Shown: in pieces, positions 39,764 through 49,400 of the stretch | Numbering within the stretch: the stretch's first letter is position 1 | How the letters are laid out: each line of letters starts with the position of its first letter | Source of the DNA: JAHEFU01 sp020440645 | Lineage (GTDB): Bacteria > 4484-113 > JAFGCY01 | NCBI GenBank assembly: GCA_020440645.1 | Contig: JAGRNR010000012.1 | Span: 1 to 64,000 of the forward strand | Length of the DNA: 64,000 nt | Direction of reading: 5' to 3' | Position numbers and translations under genes: made by a program | Notes under the pieces: model-generated | Told to the model about the DNA's origin: nothing | Databases searched by the model: none | The model's input: the letters and a program-made list of their open reading frames with translations, nothing else

Positions 39764-40117
39764 TTACTCCTGGCTCCAGATGCCGACGCAGGTCCCGCTC
39801 GGATCAAGGAACAGGGCAAAGCTGCCGTGCTCATCGGAAATCTTGGTCTTCGGCATCACCTGGGTGCCGCCGTTGGCCGTGATCGTGCCGAGCATCTCGT
39901 CAATGTTGTCAACATGGATGTAGATCAGCGTACGCTGCAGCTCAGGCGTCTTCTCCTCTACGCGAAAACCGCCGCCCAGCTCACCCTCCGCCGGCACCCA
40001 GCCGCCGTAGTTAGGCATCAGGTCGTTGCACTGCCAGTTGAACACCTTGCTGTAGAAGTCCTTGGTGCCCTCCAGGTCGTGGGAGACGATTTCGATATGA
40101 CAGATCTTGTGTGCCAT
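39764..40117 (-). CDS. VOC protein 3
   Basis: A 117-residue VOC protein: KICHIEIVSHDLEGTKDFYSKVFNW, GGGFRVEEKTPELQRTLIYI, GGTQVMPKTKISDEHGSFALFLDPSGTCVGIW. The KxxI(S/E)P/DEHG region resembles VOC protein 2, indicating a tandem duplication. No catalytic assignment is possible. Confidence 0.88.
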   Translation of the reverse strand: MAHKICHIEIVSHDLEGTKDFYSKVFNWQCNDLMPNYGGWVPAEGELGGGFRVEEKTPELQRTLIYIHVDNIDEMLGTITANGGTQVMPKTKISDEHGSFALFLDPSGTCVGIWSQE

Positions 40118-40201
40118 CTTGTTTTCCTGCCTCTCTTTATGAATATGATGTGGTTTGCCTGCATCGCCCCGCCCGCTGGGCAGGACGTTCCATGCACATT
40201 G

Positions 40202-40732
40202 TCAGTGGTTGTGGCCCGCATGCGGGTCCGCTTCGGCGGCCGCTTCCTCAAGCTCCGGATGGGGCATTGAGGCTTCGGACGCGAACAGGCCGAGCAGGTT
40301 GCCATGCGGGTCGTGGAACATGCCGATGAAGCCCTCGCCGACATAGACCTCCATCCCGCTTGGCACGCCGCCGGCGGCCTCGATCGCGGCATACGCTTCG
40401 GAGATGTTCTCCGTGTAGATGTAGAGCACGACACCGCCGTCCATCGGCGGGGCGTCCACGGTGAATCCACCCATGCCGCTGCCGCCATCGCTCCAGAACA
40501 TGTACTCCATGCCCTCCGGTCCCGGCACGGTGGTCCAGCCGAACACGTTGCCATAGAAGGCGGCGGACTCATCCAGGTTGAGGCTCGGGATCTCCATGTG
40601 CACGATCTGGCCCGGGGCGGGGTTCCACTCCGGCATCGGTGCATCGGATCCAGCCTCCTGGGCAAACGCCAGGCACGACATCAACAGCAGCGCACAGAGC
40701 GCCGTCAACAGGTAACGCATTTTCCTAACCAT
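40202..40732 (-). CDS. Exported VOC protein with His-rich tail
   Basis: A 176-residue VOC protein with a signal peptide (MRYLLTALCALLLMSCLAFA; either a lipobox or simple cleavage before QEA). The start may be 40732 or the next methionine at 40720. The VOC core runs from IVHMEIPSLNLDESAAFYGNVFGW to MFHDPHGNLLGLF, and the tail ends in DPHAGHNH, which could bind metal. Export of a VOC domain is unusual. Confidence 0.83.
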   Translation of the reverse strand: MVRKMRYLLTALCALLLMSCLAFAQEAGSDAPMPEWNPAPGQIVHMEIPSLNLDESAAFYGNVFGWTTVPGPEGMEYMFWSDGGSGMGGFTVDAPPMDGGVVLYIYTENISEAYAAIEAAGGVPSGMEVYVGEGFIGMFHDPHGNLLGLFASEASMPHPELEEAAAEADPHAGHNH

Positions 40733-40791
40733 CCTTTCTATATTGCCAACGGGACCTTCCCGCCGGCGAAAATGCCAGATTCAGCCGGTTG

Positions 40792-41316
40792 TCAGCCGTT
40801 CGGGCTGATCAGTCCGAGCATGTTCCCCTGGGGATCGTTGAACAGCCCGACAGTCGCCTTGCCGCCCTCGATCTCCATCGTGAAGTCGATCGACCGCCCG
40901 CCGGCGCGGTTGATCCGCTTGAAGCTCTCCTTGATGTCATCGCTGAACAGGTAGATCACCACGCCCCGGCCATCGCCAGGAGCCACGAAGCTGGTGATCC
41001 CGCCGGTGTTGCCGGCCGGATCCTCCCAGTCGAGGATCTTCCCGTTGGTCTCCTCGTTGTCGGTGATGCTCCAGCCGAACACCTCGCTGTAGAACTCGCG
41101 GGATTCCTCCAGGTCATTGGACGGAATGTCCACCCGGATCATTGCGCCATCCACCATGCCTGGGATCTGAGCCGCCATCTCGCGGCCGGTCAGCTCCCCG
41201 GCTGCGGCAGGCTCAGCCTCGGTGGCATCTCCATCCTGGGCCTGCACCCGGTTTAAGCCGAGCAGCATCAGCAGGCAGAGCAGTACGAGCAGGTTCAGTG
41301 AATAGAGAACTTTCAT
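40792..41316 (-). CDS. Exported VOC protein 5
   Basis: A 174-residue protein with a signal peptide (MKVLYSLNLLVLLCLLMLLG, cleavage near VQAQ), an Ala/Glu-rich linker and a VOC domain (MIRVDIPSNDLEESREFYSEVFGW, GRGVVIYLFSDDIKESFKRI, GLFNDPQGNMLGLISPNG). It is the second exported VOC in the operon and is similar to the one at 40202. Confidence 0.84.
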   Translation of the reverse strand: MKVLYSLNLLVLLCLLMLLGLNRVQAQDGDATEAEPAAAGELTGREMAAQIPGMVDGAMIRVDIPSNDLEESREFYSEVFGWSITDNEETNGKILDWEDPAGNTGGITSFVAPGDGRGVVIYLFSDDIKESFKRINRAGGRSIDFTMEIEGGKATVGLFNDPQGNMLGLISPNG

Positions 41317-41404
41317 GATTCAGAATTCCCGAATAACTTAACTATACACATGTTAGGCGATAAATGCAAGAGCATTCACCACTCATTATGTATATTCCAC
41401 AGCG

Positions 41405-41914
41405 CTACTTGTTCATCTCCTGCAGCTTACGCCAGTCGAGGTCATCCTCCACCCAGTGGCGCAGTGACTTCAGCAGGCCGACACTCCCTTCGGTACGCCC
41501 GTCAAGCATCTGCTGGGTGATGTGCCCCATCATCTCGCCGCGCGTGCGCAGCAGGGTACCGCCGTCCTGCTCCGTCAGCTTCCATAGACCCCCGCTGTTG
41601 ATCGCTCCGAACATTCCCCACTGGCCAACGGCGGCAAAGGCGTTCGGCGGGTCGCAGTAGGTGACCATTCCATAGAGCGCGCCATTGCCTTTGTCATCAA
41701 AGCGCTCCTCCCAGCGTCCCATCACGCGCGGCTCGATCACGACGATGCTGCCCGGCTTGAAGCGGTGCGGCCACCAGTTGTCCATCCCGTCGATGATCTT
41801 CTCCCAGGCCCTGCCGATCGGCGCGCGCAGGAAGATCTCATACTCGGAGCTGACCAGTTCGACACTGAGCGGGTCCTTGAACTTGAAATCGACTTCACGG
41901 TTTGCGGTATCCAT
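41405..41914 (-). CDS. SRPBCC protein 4
   Basis: A 169-residue helix-grip protein: SSEYEIFLRAPIGRAWEKIIDGMDNWWPHRFKPG, VIEPRVMGRWEERFDDKGNGALYGMVTYCDPP, GGTLLRTRGEMMGHITQQML. The FDDKGNGALYGMV segment matches FDESGNGVLYGTV in SRPBCC protein 5, so these two are neighbours by duplication. Confidence 0.86.
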   Translation of the reverse strand: MDTANREVDFKFKDPLSVELVSSEYEIFLRAPIGRAWEKIIDGMDNWWPHRFKPGSIVVIEPRVMGRWEERFDDKGNGALYGMVTYCDPPNAFAAVGQWGMFGAINSGGLWKLTEQDGGTLLRTRGEMMGHITQQMLDGRTEGSVGLLKSLRHWVEDDLDWRKLQEMNK

Positions 41915-41937
41915 TTACATTTCCTCCATGTTCGCGT

Positions 41938-42408
41938 TCAGGCCTGCCCGCCCTCGAGCAGGGCCTTCAGCTTCCCTTCATAGACTTCAGCGCTGCCGGC
42001 CAGCATGTTGGCGATCATCTTCTGGGACACGTCGCCGGCGGCCAGCGTCACCTCGCGCAGCAGGGTGCCGCCGTCCTTCTCCTCGAGCTCGAGGTCGAAG
42101 ATGAAGTGCACGGCCTTCAGCATGCCGACATTGCCGCTGTAGCGCAACCGGTAGGGCGGCAGGATCATCTCCACCGTGCCGTACAGCACCCCGTTGCCAC
42201 TTTCATCGAACTGCTCGAAGAAGCGGCCGCCGATGCGCGGCTCGAGGATGATGCTGTGCGGGTTCTCGCTCCAGGTATGGGTCCAGTAAAGATGCGGCTC
42301 CTCCACGAGTGCGCGGAATGTGCGCTCCACCGGGGCGTTGATGAACACCTCGTAGTCGATGCGGAACCTGCCGACCTCGCTGAGCACCTGGTGTGTATCT
42401 GTTGTCAT
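41938..42408 (-). CDS. SRPBCC protein 5
   Basis: A 156-residue SRPBCC. The start at 42408 (MTTDTHQVLSEVGRF) is preferred because AAGGCGG lies nine bases upstream; earlier in-frame ATGs exist. Core: FRIDYEVFINAPVERTFRALVEEP, IILEPRIGGRFFEQFDES, GGTLLREVTLAAGDVSQKMI and a C-terminal helix VYEGKLKALLEGG. Confidence 0.85.
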   Translation of the reverse strand: MTTDTHQVLSEVGRFRIDYEVFINAPVERTFRALVEEPHLYWTHTWSENPHSIILEPRIGGRFFEQFDESGNGVLYGTVEMILPPYRLRYSGNVGMLKAVHFIFDLELEEKDGGTLLREVTLAAGDVSQKMIANMLAGSAEVYEGKLKALLEGGQA

Positions 42409-42455
42409 TTCCATTACCGCCTTCATTTCATGTGGCGCTGCCCCGCGCCCCGTCC

Positions 42456-43034
42456 TCAGGCCAGTCGCTCAACAGGAGCCCCGGCCATGCGCAGCATCGT
42501 CTGGGTCACCGTGCGGTGCCCGTTCTCATGGGCCAAAAGGAAGAACAGCGCGCTGCCGAGAGTGCCCGCTCCCTTGGCCTCCAGCTGGCTGGTGTCCTCG
42601 CCCTTCTCCCGCATGGCTGCCAGCGCCTTCTCCCAGGCCGCGACCGTGCCTGCGGTCGGCAGGGACAGCTCGCCCATCGGCCGTTCGATCCAGGGCTGCA
42701 CAAGCTGCCGGCTGGATTCCAGTGCTTCCATCACCTCACTGTGGCTGCCGGCCCGGAAGGTCCAGGGCTGGTCGATGCCCGGGTATGGCCCGGCCCAGCG
42801 TTCGTAGGCATGCTTCTCCGTCCCGAGCTGCGAGACGATCCACATCCGGATGTCCGTGATGTGCATCAACTGCTCGCCGAGGCTGAAGGCGAAGTCGCCA
42901 GCCGGGAACTCCGGCCGCCAGTCCAGAAGCTCCGGTGTCACGAAGCCGGCGATCTTCTGCGTGTAGTCCAGCATCACGCCGATACTCCAGATCGCATCGC
43001 AGATCCTCATTTCCGCCGTGTTGTGTGTTGTCAT
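42456..43034 (-). CDS. DinB-like (YfiT) four-helix metal-binding protein
   Basis: A 192-residue protein of the DinB/YfiT group. The helix with FSLGEQLMHITDIRMWIVSQL and the later FLLAHENGHRTVTQTMLRMAG give the spaced histidines that bind a divalent metal in this fold. Members include mycothiol- and bacillithiol-dependent transferases. In this operon it could supply a thiol-dependent or metal-dependent step; the substrate is unknown. Confidence 0.8.
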   Translation of the reverse strand: MTTHNTAEMRICDAIWSIGVMLDYTQKIAGFVTPELLDWRPEFPAGDFAFSLGEQLMHITDIRMWIVSQLGTEKHAYERWAGPYPGIDQPWTFRAGSHSEVMEALESSRQLVQPWIERPMGELSLPTAGTVAAWEKALAAMREKGEDTSQLEAKGAGTLGSALFFLLAHENGHRTVTQTMLRMAGAPVERLA

Positions 43035-43057
43035 TTCAGGTTCCTTTCAGGTATGTC

Positions 43058-43630
43058 TCAGTTGCGATCGGCTGCCGCGCCCTGCGGCCGCACCATGAAA
43101 GCCAGCACCACGCCGGCCAGCGTCCAGCTGACCATGCTGTCCATCAGCTGCAGCACCGTATGGCGCATCGGGAAGTGGTAGAAGCCGCCATCCACCCACT
43201 GCGTGCAGAAGAAGGCTGCTGCCCCGAACAAGGTGCAGAACAGGATCCGTCCCGCGCGACTGGAGCCTGCCGGCAGCACGCTGACGAAGATGGCAACGAG
43301 GATGCCGGCCACGATGCAGCCCAGCAGGCCGCGGATGTAGGCCCAGGGGTTTGACATGTCAAAGCCGCCGGCGCTGAAGGACATGATGCCGATGTTCGGC
43401 ACGCTCTTGGCAAGCTCCATGTACTCCCCCTGCTCCATGCCCTCGTAGCTCGGGTAGTAGTTCAGCCCGTCCTTCGCACCATGCTGGATCAGCAGGGCGT
43501 CGATCTGGGCATCGTGCTTGATTCCGCTGAGGCTTTCACCGTGGAATGGCAGCGCCATCCAGGAAATCGTCAGCCAGATGAAGATCACGAGGCCGGCCAG
43601 CGCCCCCGCAATGATGTTCATGACATTCAT
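43058..43630 (-). CDS. Four-span integral membrane protein, unknown
   Basis: A 190-residue membrane protein starting MNVMNIIAGALAGLVIF at 43630 with AGGAG upstream. Hydrophobic segments are near residues 3-22, 92-114, 121-140 and 155-178. A long loop after the first (HGESLSGIKHDAQIDALLIQHGAKDGLNYYP) contains a pattern sometimes seen in small permease-like proteins. It resembles uncharacterised inner-membrane proteins found with SRPBCC genes; no transport role can be claimed. Confidence 0.75.
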   Translation of the reverse strand: MNVMNIIAGALAGLVIFIWLTISWMALPFHGESLSGIKHDAQIDALLIQHGAKDGLNYYPSYEGMEQGEYMELAKSVPNIGIMSFSAGGFDMSNPWAYIRGLLGCIVAGILVAIFVSVLPAGSSRAGRILFCTLFGAAAFFCTQWVDGGFYHFPMRHTVLQLMDSMVSWTLAGVVLAFMVRPQGAAADRN

Positions 43631-43678
43631 ATTCCCACTCCTGAACGAATTGTCCTGCCCTGATTCTGGCACATCCCG

Positions 43679-44026
43679 CTATTTCCCGTCCTTGTCATCC
43701 CTGTTGAGGTCCTTTTCCACATGGTCCTTCAGGCGCAGAAGCGAGCTGGACCACAGTTCGGCGTACGGGCCCATCCAGCGCTCGTACACCTGCCGGATCG
43801 GGACCGTGTTCAGGTAGTTGAAGCGCTTGCGTCCCTCGCGCCTTACCAGCACCAGCCCCGCATCCGCCAGGATGCCAAGGTGCTTCATCACGGCAAAGCG
43901 CGAAAGTTCGTCGAAAGCCCCGCACAGCTGGCCTGTCGTCCTCGGCCCCGGCTTCAGCAGATCCAGGATCCTCCGCCTCGTCGGATCCGCCAGTGCCTTG
44001 AAAACTGCATCCAGCGCATCATCCAT
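43679..44026 (-). CDS. ArsR-family winged-helix repressor
   Basis: A 115-residue regulator: VFKALADPTRRRILDLLKPG, TTGQLCGAFDELSRFAVMKHLGILADAGLVLVRREGRKRFNYL is the ArsR DNA-binding domain. No metal-site CxC is seen; instead the tail (RQVYERWMGPYAELWSSSLLRLKDHVEKDL) is the type found in ArsR regulators encoded with AHSA1/SRPBCC genes. It is the first gene of the operon and presumably autoregulates it. The promoter leaves only about seven bases of leader. Confidence 0.92.
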   Translation of the reverse strand: MDDALDAVFKALADPTRRRILDLLKPGPRTTGQLCGAFDELSRFAVMKHLGILADAGLVLVRREGRKRFNYLNTVPIRQVYERWMGPYAELWSSSLLRLKDHVEKDLNRDDKDGK

Positions 44027-44039
44027 GATATGTGACTAA

Positions 44040-44067
44040 ATAGTAACATGATTTTTGAATGTGTCAA
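44040..44067 (-). promoter_or_regulatory. Promoter of the ArsR/SRPBCC/VOC operon
   Basis: TTGACA (44067-44062) and TACTAT (44045-44040) on the minus strand with a 16-base spacer. The ATG follows the -10 by 13 bases. An ArsR-type operator would be expected around here, but no clear palindrome is seen apart from AT-rich ATTTAGTCACATAT. Confidence 0.65.
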
Positions 44068-44325
44068 GGGGGGTGGGGAAGTTTGAATAGTTCTGGTAGT
44101 TGAATAGTTGGGGCAGTAGCGGTGGCTGGATAGCTGCCAGCTGCTGTTTGGAGACTGGATTTGGGAGTCTGGACCACGGATGGAGGTGCGCAGCACGCCT
44201 GTGCACAAAAGAACGATGTATGTGAGACCCGGGGCAGGGCCAGCGTCCCCGGCAGACGGAAGAACTGCAACCCAGCCAGTCGGTGCTGCCTTCCGTTAGA
44301 ATCCACTGGGTCAAAGGATCAGCTG
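44068..44325. other. Intergenic region left of the glycosidase-like gene
   Basis: No gene is supported. It contains irregular GAATAGT/TGGTAGT heptamer-like words at about 44085-44120 and a TAGAAT box at 44298-44303 that may drive the next gene. Confidence 0.35.
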
Positions 44326-46404
44326 ATGAGAGTGAATGGAACCTTATATGTGCTGCTGGCAGCCATACTGCTGGGCAGTGGCTGTGCAAGGGCAGGAGTG
44401 TCGGACTCGGCACAGGAGATCATCCCCACGCCGCAGATTGCACTTGCTGGCGCGGAATACAGCCTTGGCATCCCCGCACCTTCCGAGCTGCTGCGCAGAT
44501 CCAGCGCGGACCATCCCGGATTGCAGATCAATGGCAGCGCATATTCCACGTCCTTCGGGCCGCAGCTTGTGGCAGGAAATGGGAACACTGCCATTTTCAG
44601 CCCGGACTGGAACCAGGGCGACAATGAATCAGCGATGCAGCCGGCCTGGGCGGCCTGGCTGCTGGACCTCACCGGCGAGACCGATACGAATGTACTCAAT
44701 CTCAACTGGCTGGACGAGCCGCTTGAGGGTTACATCGCACTGGCGGACTGGGGCAGTGACCGCTGGGTCTGGCGCAAATTAAGCAACCCGGCGGAACTGG
44801 AGTTCATGCCAACGGCATCCCTGCTGCATCCGGGTGACGACATGCTGGCCTGTGTGATCCTGGCAACGGGGCAGGACCAGTCCGTGCTGGCGGGGCTGCA
44901 GGCCGTGTTCCGTGATGACGTGCCGGGCGGCTTCATCAATGACGGCAATCCGCTCGGGATGAACCTCGAGGGCCTGTCGGACTGGGGCCGCAGCATCCCG
45001 TTCACGGACGTGTTCAAGCTCTCGCGCAGCTGGATCCCGCAGGAGGCGGATGGCTGGACCTGGGACACCGGTGAGACGCTGGACATCGATGCCAACGGCT
45101 GGGTGGCCAGCCTGCAGCCGGGACAGGCTGCCGGCAATGTGCTTGTCACGAACAACGCTGGCAACTATCCGGAGGGCGAATACATCTGCCTGTATGACGG
45201 CGAGGGCACGATCAGCTGGGGCATCAATGCAAGCCTTGTGGGAGTGGAGCCGGGCCGGCAGGTGGTGCATATCACCCCCGGTGCTGACGACACGGCGCAC
45301 TTGAAGATCACCGCCACCAATCCTGACAACCCTGTACGCAACATCCGCCTGATCCTGCCGGGACATGAGGCGGATTACCAGGAAAACATCTGGAACCCGG
45401 ATTTCGTTGCCACACTGGCACCCTATTCCAGCCTGCGCTTCATGGACATGATGAACACCAACGGCACGCAGGTCGAACAATGGAGCGAACGCACCACGCC
45501 GCAGCATGCCAGCCAGGCCCGCAATGCCGGCATCTGCCTTGAATACATGGTGCTGCTTGCCAACCAGGCGCACAAGGACCCCTGGTTCTGCATGCCGCAC
45601 CGCGCCGATGATGACTACATCACGCAGTTCGCCAGCATGGTGCGCGACACGCTGGACCCCGAGCTGCGCATTTACATCGAGTACTCCAATGAGGTCTGGA
45701 ACGGTTCATTTCCGGCGGCCGGCTATGCGCAGCAGCGCGGGCTGGAACTCGGCCTGTCGGAGAATGCCTACGAGGCGCACCTGCGCTATTACTCGCAGCG
45801 CTCCGTTGAGATCTTCGCGATCTGGGAGAATGTCTTCGCCGGGCAGGAGGACAGGCTGGTGCGTGTGATCGCCGGCCAGCATGTCAACGCCTGGGCGGCG
45901 GACCAGATCCTCGACTGGCAGGATGCCTATGCCAAGGCGGACTGCTATGCCGTCGCGCCATACTTCGGCGGCGGGATCGGCTATTCACCGAATGCGGATG
46001 CGGCCCTGACGATGTCGCTGGCTGAGATCGTGCAGTTCTGCGCGGACAGCCTGCCCCAGACCTATGCCACGATGCAGGAGAACGCGGAGGATGCCCACAG
46101 CCGCGGCTTGAAGCTGATTGCCTACGAGGGTGGCCAGCATATGGTGGGTTATGGCGAGTGGCAGAACAATGATGCGCTGACCGCCAAGCTGACCGCTGCC
46201 AACCGTGATCCCGGCATGCGCCAGGTCTACAAGGACTACCTCGACTACTGGACCCTGGCCGGTGGCGAGCGATTCATGGCCTTCTCGCATATCGGCGGCT
46301 ACGGTCGCTACGGCTCCTGGGGCGTGATGGAGCGCCTGGCACAGCCTCTCAGTGAAAGTCCCAAGCTTGAAGGCCTGCTGGACTGGCTGGCCACACAGCC
46401 GTGA
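44326..46404 (+). CDS. Lipoprotein with glycosidase-like TIM barrel (EYSNEVWN type)
   Basis: A 692-residue lipoprotein; AAAGGATC lies eight bases before the start and LLAAILLGSGC is the lipobox. Residues about 55-200 form a beta-domain that includes YIALADWGSDRWVWRKL and MLACVILATGQDQSV, closely similar to the N-terminal domain of the five large lipoproteins that follow. The middle is beta-rich. From about residue 340 a TIM-barrel-like region contains LEYMVLLANQAHKDPWFCMPH, IYIEYSNEVWNGSF (probable acid/base glutamate) and KLIAYEGGQHMVG (second acidic residue), a pattern of uncharacterised glycosidase-like proteins. Convergent with the next gene, nine bases apart. Confidence 0.72.
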   Translation: MRVNGTLYVLLAAILLGSGCARAGVSDSAQEIIPTPQIALAGAEYSLGIPAPSELLRRSSADHPGLQINGSAYSTSFGPQLVAGNGNTAIFSPDWNQGDNESAMQPAWAAWLLDLTGETDTNVLNLNWLDEPLEGYIALADWGSDRWVWRKLSNPAELEFMPTASLLHPGDDMLACVILATGQDQSVLAGLQAVFRDDVPGGFINDGNPLGMNLEGLSDWGRSIPFTDVFKLSRSWIPQEADGWTWDTGETLDIDANGWVASLQPGQAAGNVLVTNNAGNYPEGEYICLYDGEGTISWGINASLVGVEPGRQVVHITPGADDTAHLKITATNPDNPVRNIRLILPGHEADYQENIWNPDFVATLAPYSSLRFMDMMNTNGTQVEQWSERTTPQHASQARNAGICLEYMVLLANQAHKDPWFCMPHRADDDYITQFASMVRDTLDPELRIYIEYSNEVWNGSFPAAGYAQQRGLELGLSENAYEAHLRYYSQRSVEIFAIWENVFAGQEDRLVRVIAGQHVNAWAADQILDWQDAYAKADCYAVAPYFGGGIGYSPNADAALTMSLAEIVQFCADSLPQTYATMQENAEDAHSRGLKLIAYEGGQHMVGYGEWQNNDALTAKLTAANRDPGMRQVYKDYLDYWTLAGGERFMAFSHIGGYGRYGSWGVMERLAQPLSESPKLEGLLDWLATQP

Positions 46405-46413
46405 GGGTCCGCA

Positions 46414-49400
46414 CTACGGTATCAATTCAGCTTCAATTGTGTATGCGAGATCCTCGCCACCGCTGACAATGATGTAATAGGTCTGGCCGTTGGTGACTGG
46501 CCAGCGAGCCATCTGCGCACCGTTGGGTGTGTCGCGTTTGCCCTTGTTGACAGTGCTTGACCAGAACTGTTCGGCTATCAGCAGGCTGAAGTTGACGGGA
46601 CTGTTCTCCCAGGGGGTCACTACAACCTGCAGCAGTCCGTCGGTGTCGGCGACGTACTTGTGATAGTCGCTGCTGTCCCGGCCCATCGGCTTGTTGTCAT
46701 CATCCCCGTCCAGCGTTGCTGAAACACTGAAAGGCAGGCTGATGACGGCTGCGGCAATGGCATTGTCATTCGGTTCCAGGCTGTCATTGTCCGAGAAGCT
46801 GGCGGTGAAGTCCTGCACCACATCCGATCCGCTGACAACGACCGGCACCTTACCGGCCGGCACAACGGACCTGTTGGCAATCTGCCACTCGATCTCGTAG
46901 TTCCCGTCCGGGTAGTAACCGAGGTCATATCCATTCGTGAACGCATCAACCGCATAGCCGGTCGTGTGGTTGACGACGTGCATGTAACTGTATCCCTCAT
47001 TCATCACACCGTGGTCGAGGCTGCCGCTGATGTTGTGGACGGGGAAGCCTGCCTTGTCCAGTGACAGCGAATACGTTGATTCACCCTGGCCCGATACTGC
47101 GACCTGGACGATGTAATCGCCCGCTGCATCAGCATCAAAATAGAAGCTGTGGCTGCCCTGCTCCTCATGCGAATACAGCAGGCTGAATGCGGGGCTGTCG
47201 TAGATCCTGGTCCTGTACGTGATGTCCTGGGAATCACTCTGGATGCTGATGGCAAGCGGATAGGCATCATCCAGTGCAAGCAGGTAGTTGTCATAGAGGT
47301 CATAGTCTGAACTGATCGTGGCCTCGAACTCGTCAGGCCAGTCCACGCTTGCAGCACCAAGCAGGTCATCATTCGGTTCATGCGAATCCTTGCCGATGCT
47401 TGCCGTTGGCGTCAGTTGAATGTCGCTGTTGCTGAACTGCACCCATTCATAGGCAGGGTTGAAGTCGGTTCCATGGCGCTGGTGGCTGACGAACACACGC
47501 TCGCCGGGCATGAAGGCAATGTCAATCGAGGCAATTCCATCGGCACCGGCGCTGTCAATGTCCGTGTAACCACCGACTTCAATCTGCACGGCCAGTTCCG
47601 CATCATCCAGCGGTTTTCCATCAAGCATGTAGTTCGCCGAAAGGTACACCGGGTCATAGCTGGCAACGTCAAGCTCATATGGCAACAATGTGCCTTCCAT
47701 GAACACTTCAAGGTAGTAGGTCCCGGCGTCCAGTGGATTGCGGCTGCGCGCCTGCATGCCAGTGACGCCGAACTTATCCAGCGTGATGTTGCTGTCGGCG
47801 GCGTCCCGCAGCCTGATTTGGCCACTGGAATAGAAATCCCTTGGGGTATGCTCCGGGAATCTCAGTCTGGCCATCAGGTGCTGGCCTCCCGGTACTTCAA
47901 AACTGAAGTAGTCGTAATCATCGCCGTTGGTCAGGTCATATCCGCCGATCCAGCCTTCAACGGGTGCAGCCAGCGGCAGGCTCAGCGGAGTGGCATTTGC
48001 CTTGTCGTCATTCGGCTCCATCGTGTCCGTCGGGGCTGTGCCCTGCATGTTGAAGTCGTAGTTCAGCGGCCCAGTGGAAAAGTCGTGTGTCGTGCTCAGC
48101 GGACTGAACACATACTGCGGATCAAGCGGGGTGATGACGGCCTCGAAGGGAGGGATATGCCGATGGTAAATCGACCCCGTGCCTTCCGTTGCCATCGTGC
48201 TGGTGACACCGTCAACCTCAACCGTCATTGTCGTTGTGTATAGCTCTTCATACAGACCGTCATCCCCGTCGCCCGGTCCGCCGTCATCCCCGAGGTACAC
48301 GAGCATTTCCTGTGGCTGTCCGCTGTGGATGCTGAGCGAGTAGCTCCCTCCACCGCCCTGGCAGTCCACCTTGACGATGTACTCGCCGCTGCGCTGGAAG
48401 TAGTAACCGATCCAGTTGGCTCCGTAGAGAACGTCGTTTGAGTAAGTGGCATCCTTGTTCGGGTCAACGAACAGCTGCAGTCCGGGAAACAGGATGCCGT
48501 CATCGCCAACATACTGGACGTAGTACCAGCCCTCCGCAGGGATGCTGAATGCATAGCAGTCAATTTCGTCATCGAGGATGCTCAGCGTTGCATCCAGCAG
48601 CGGACCGGCACCGAAGTCATAGCGGTTCTCCTGGAAATCATTCGGCTCGAATGCATCAGTTTCAACAAATCCGCTGGTCTTGGGGCTGCAACGCAATTCA
48701 ATGCCAGCCAGGTCCGCATCCGCGACCGTGAAGTTCTGTGCGGCAGGGAAGAACTCATAGCCGCTGATCGATGCCATCAGCGTCCAGTTTCCATTCGGGA
48801 TCGCATTCAGCGTGAAAGACCCATCCGGCTCGGTCAGAACGGCCTGCGGATCAAGCAGGTTCGTGGTGACCAGCGCGCCGGCGACCGGATTGTCCTCCAT
48901 ATCCAGCACGACCCCAATCACATTGTAGCGATTCAGGTAGTCAATGCTCACGCTCTCCACGCTGAAGACCGGATCCTCATCAGCCAGCACGGCCACGTAG
49001 ACAAACCCGGCCGGGGAGCTGTGCTGTCCCGGGTTGCCCACCAGCGGTGTGCTGAATGAACTGCCCTCACCTTCACTGCCCAGCCATTCCCAGCGCCCGC
49101 TGGAGTAGTCCGCAATTCCTATCCAGTAATGTGAGCCGGGATCCGCCGTCGTGATTGCCACGTTCACGAGGCCGATACTGTCCTGCGGAGTGCCCGGAAA
49201 GCGCCAGATCGCGAACTCGCTCTGCCCGTTCGGTGTGAATGTTGCCAGAAATCCAGCCTTGCTCACGTCGTTGCTTGCGTCGTGGTAACCGGCACCGTCC
49301 TGGCTGAGGCTTGATATTGCCGGAACCCTTGTCGGGATGAAGCTGCCGTCCTGCGGCAGCGCGGCTCGGAAAATCTCGGTTCCCGCAGCGGTATCCTCGA

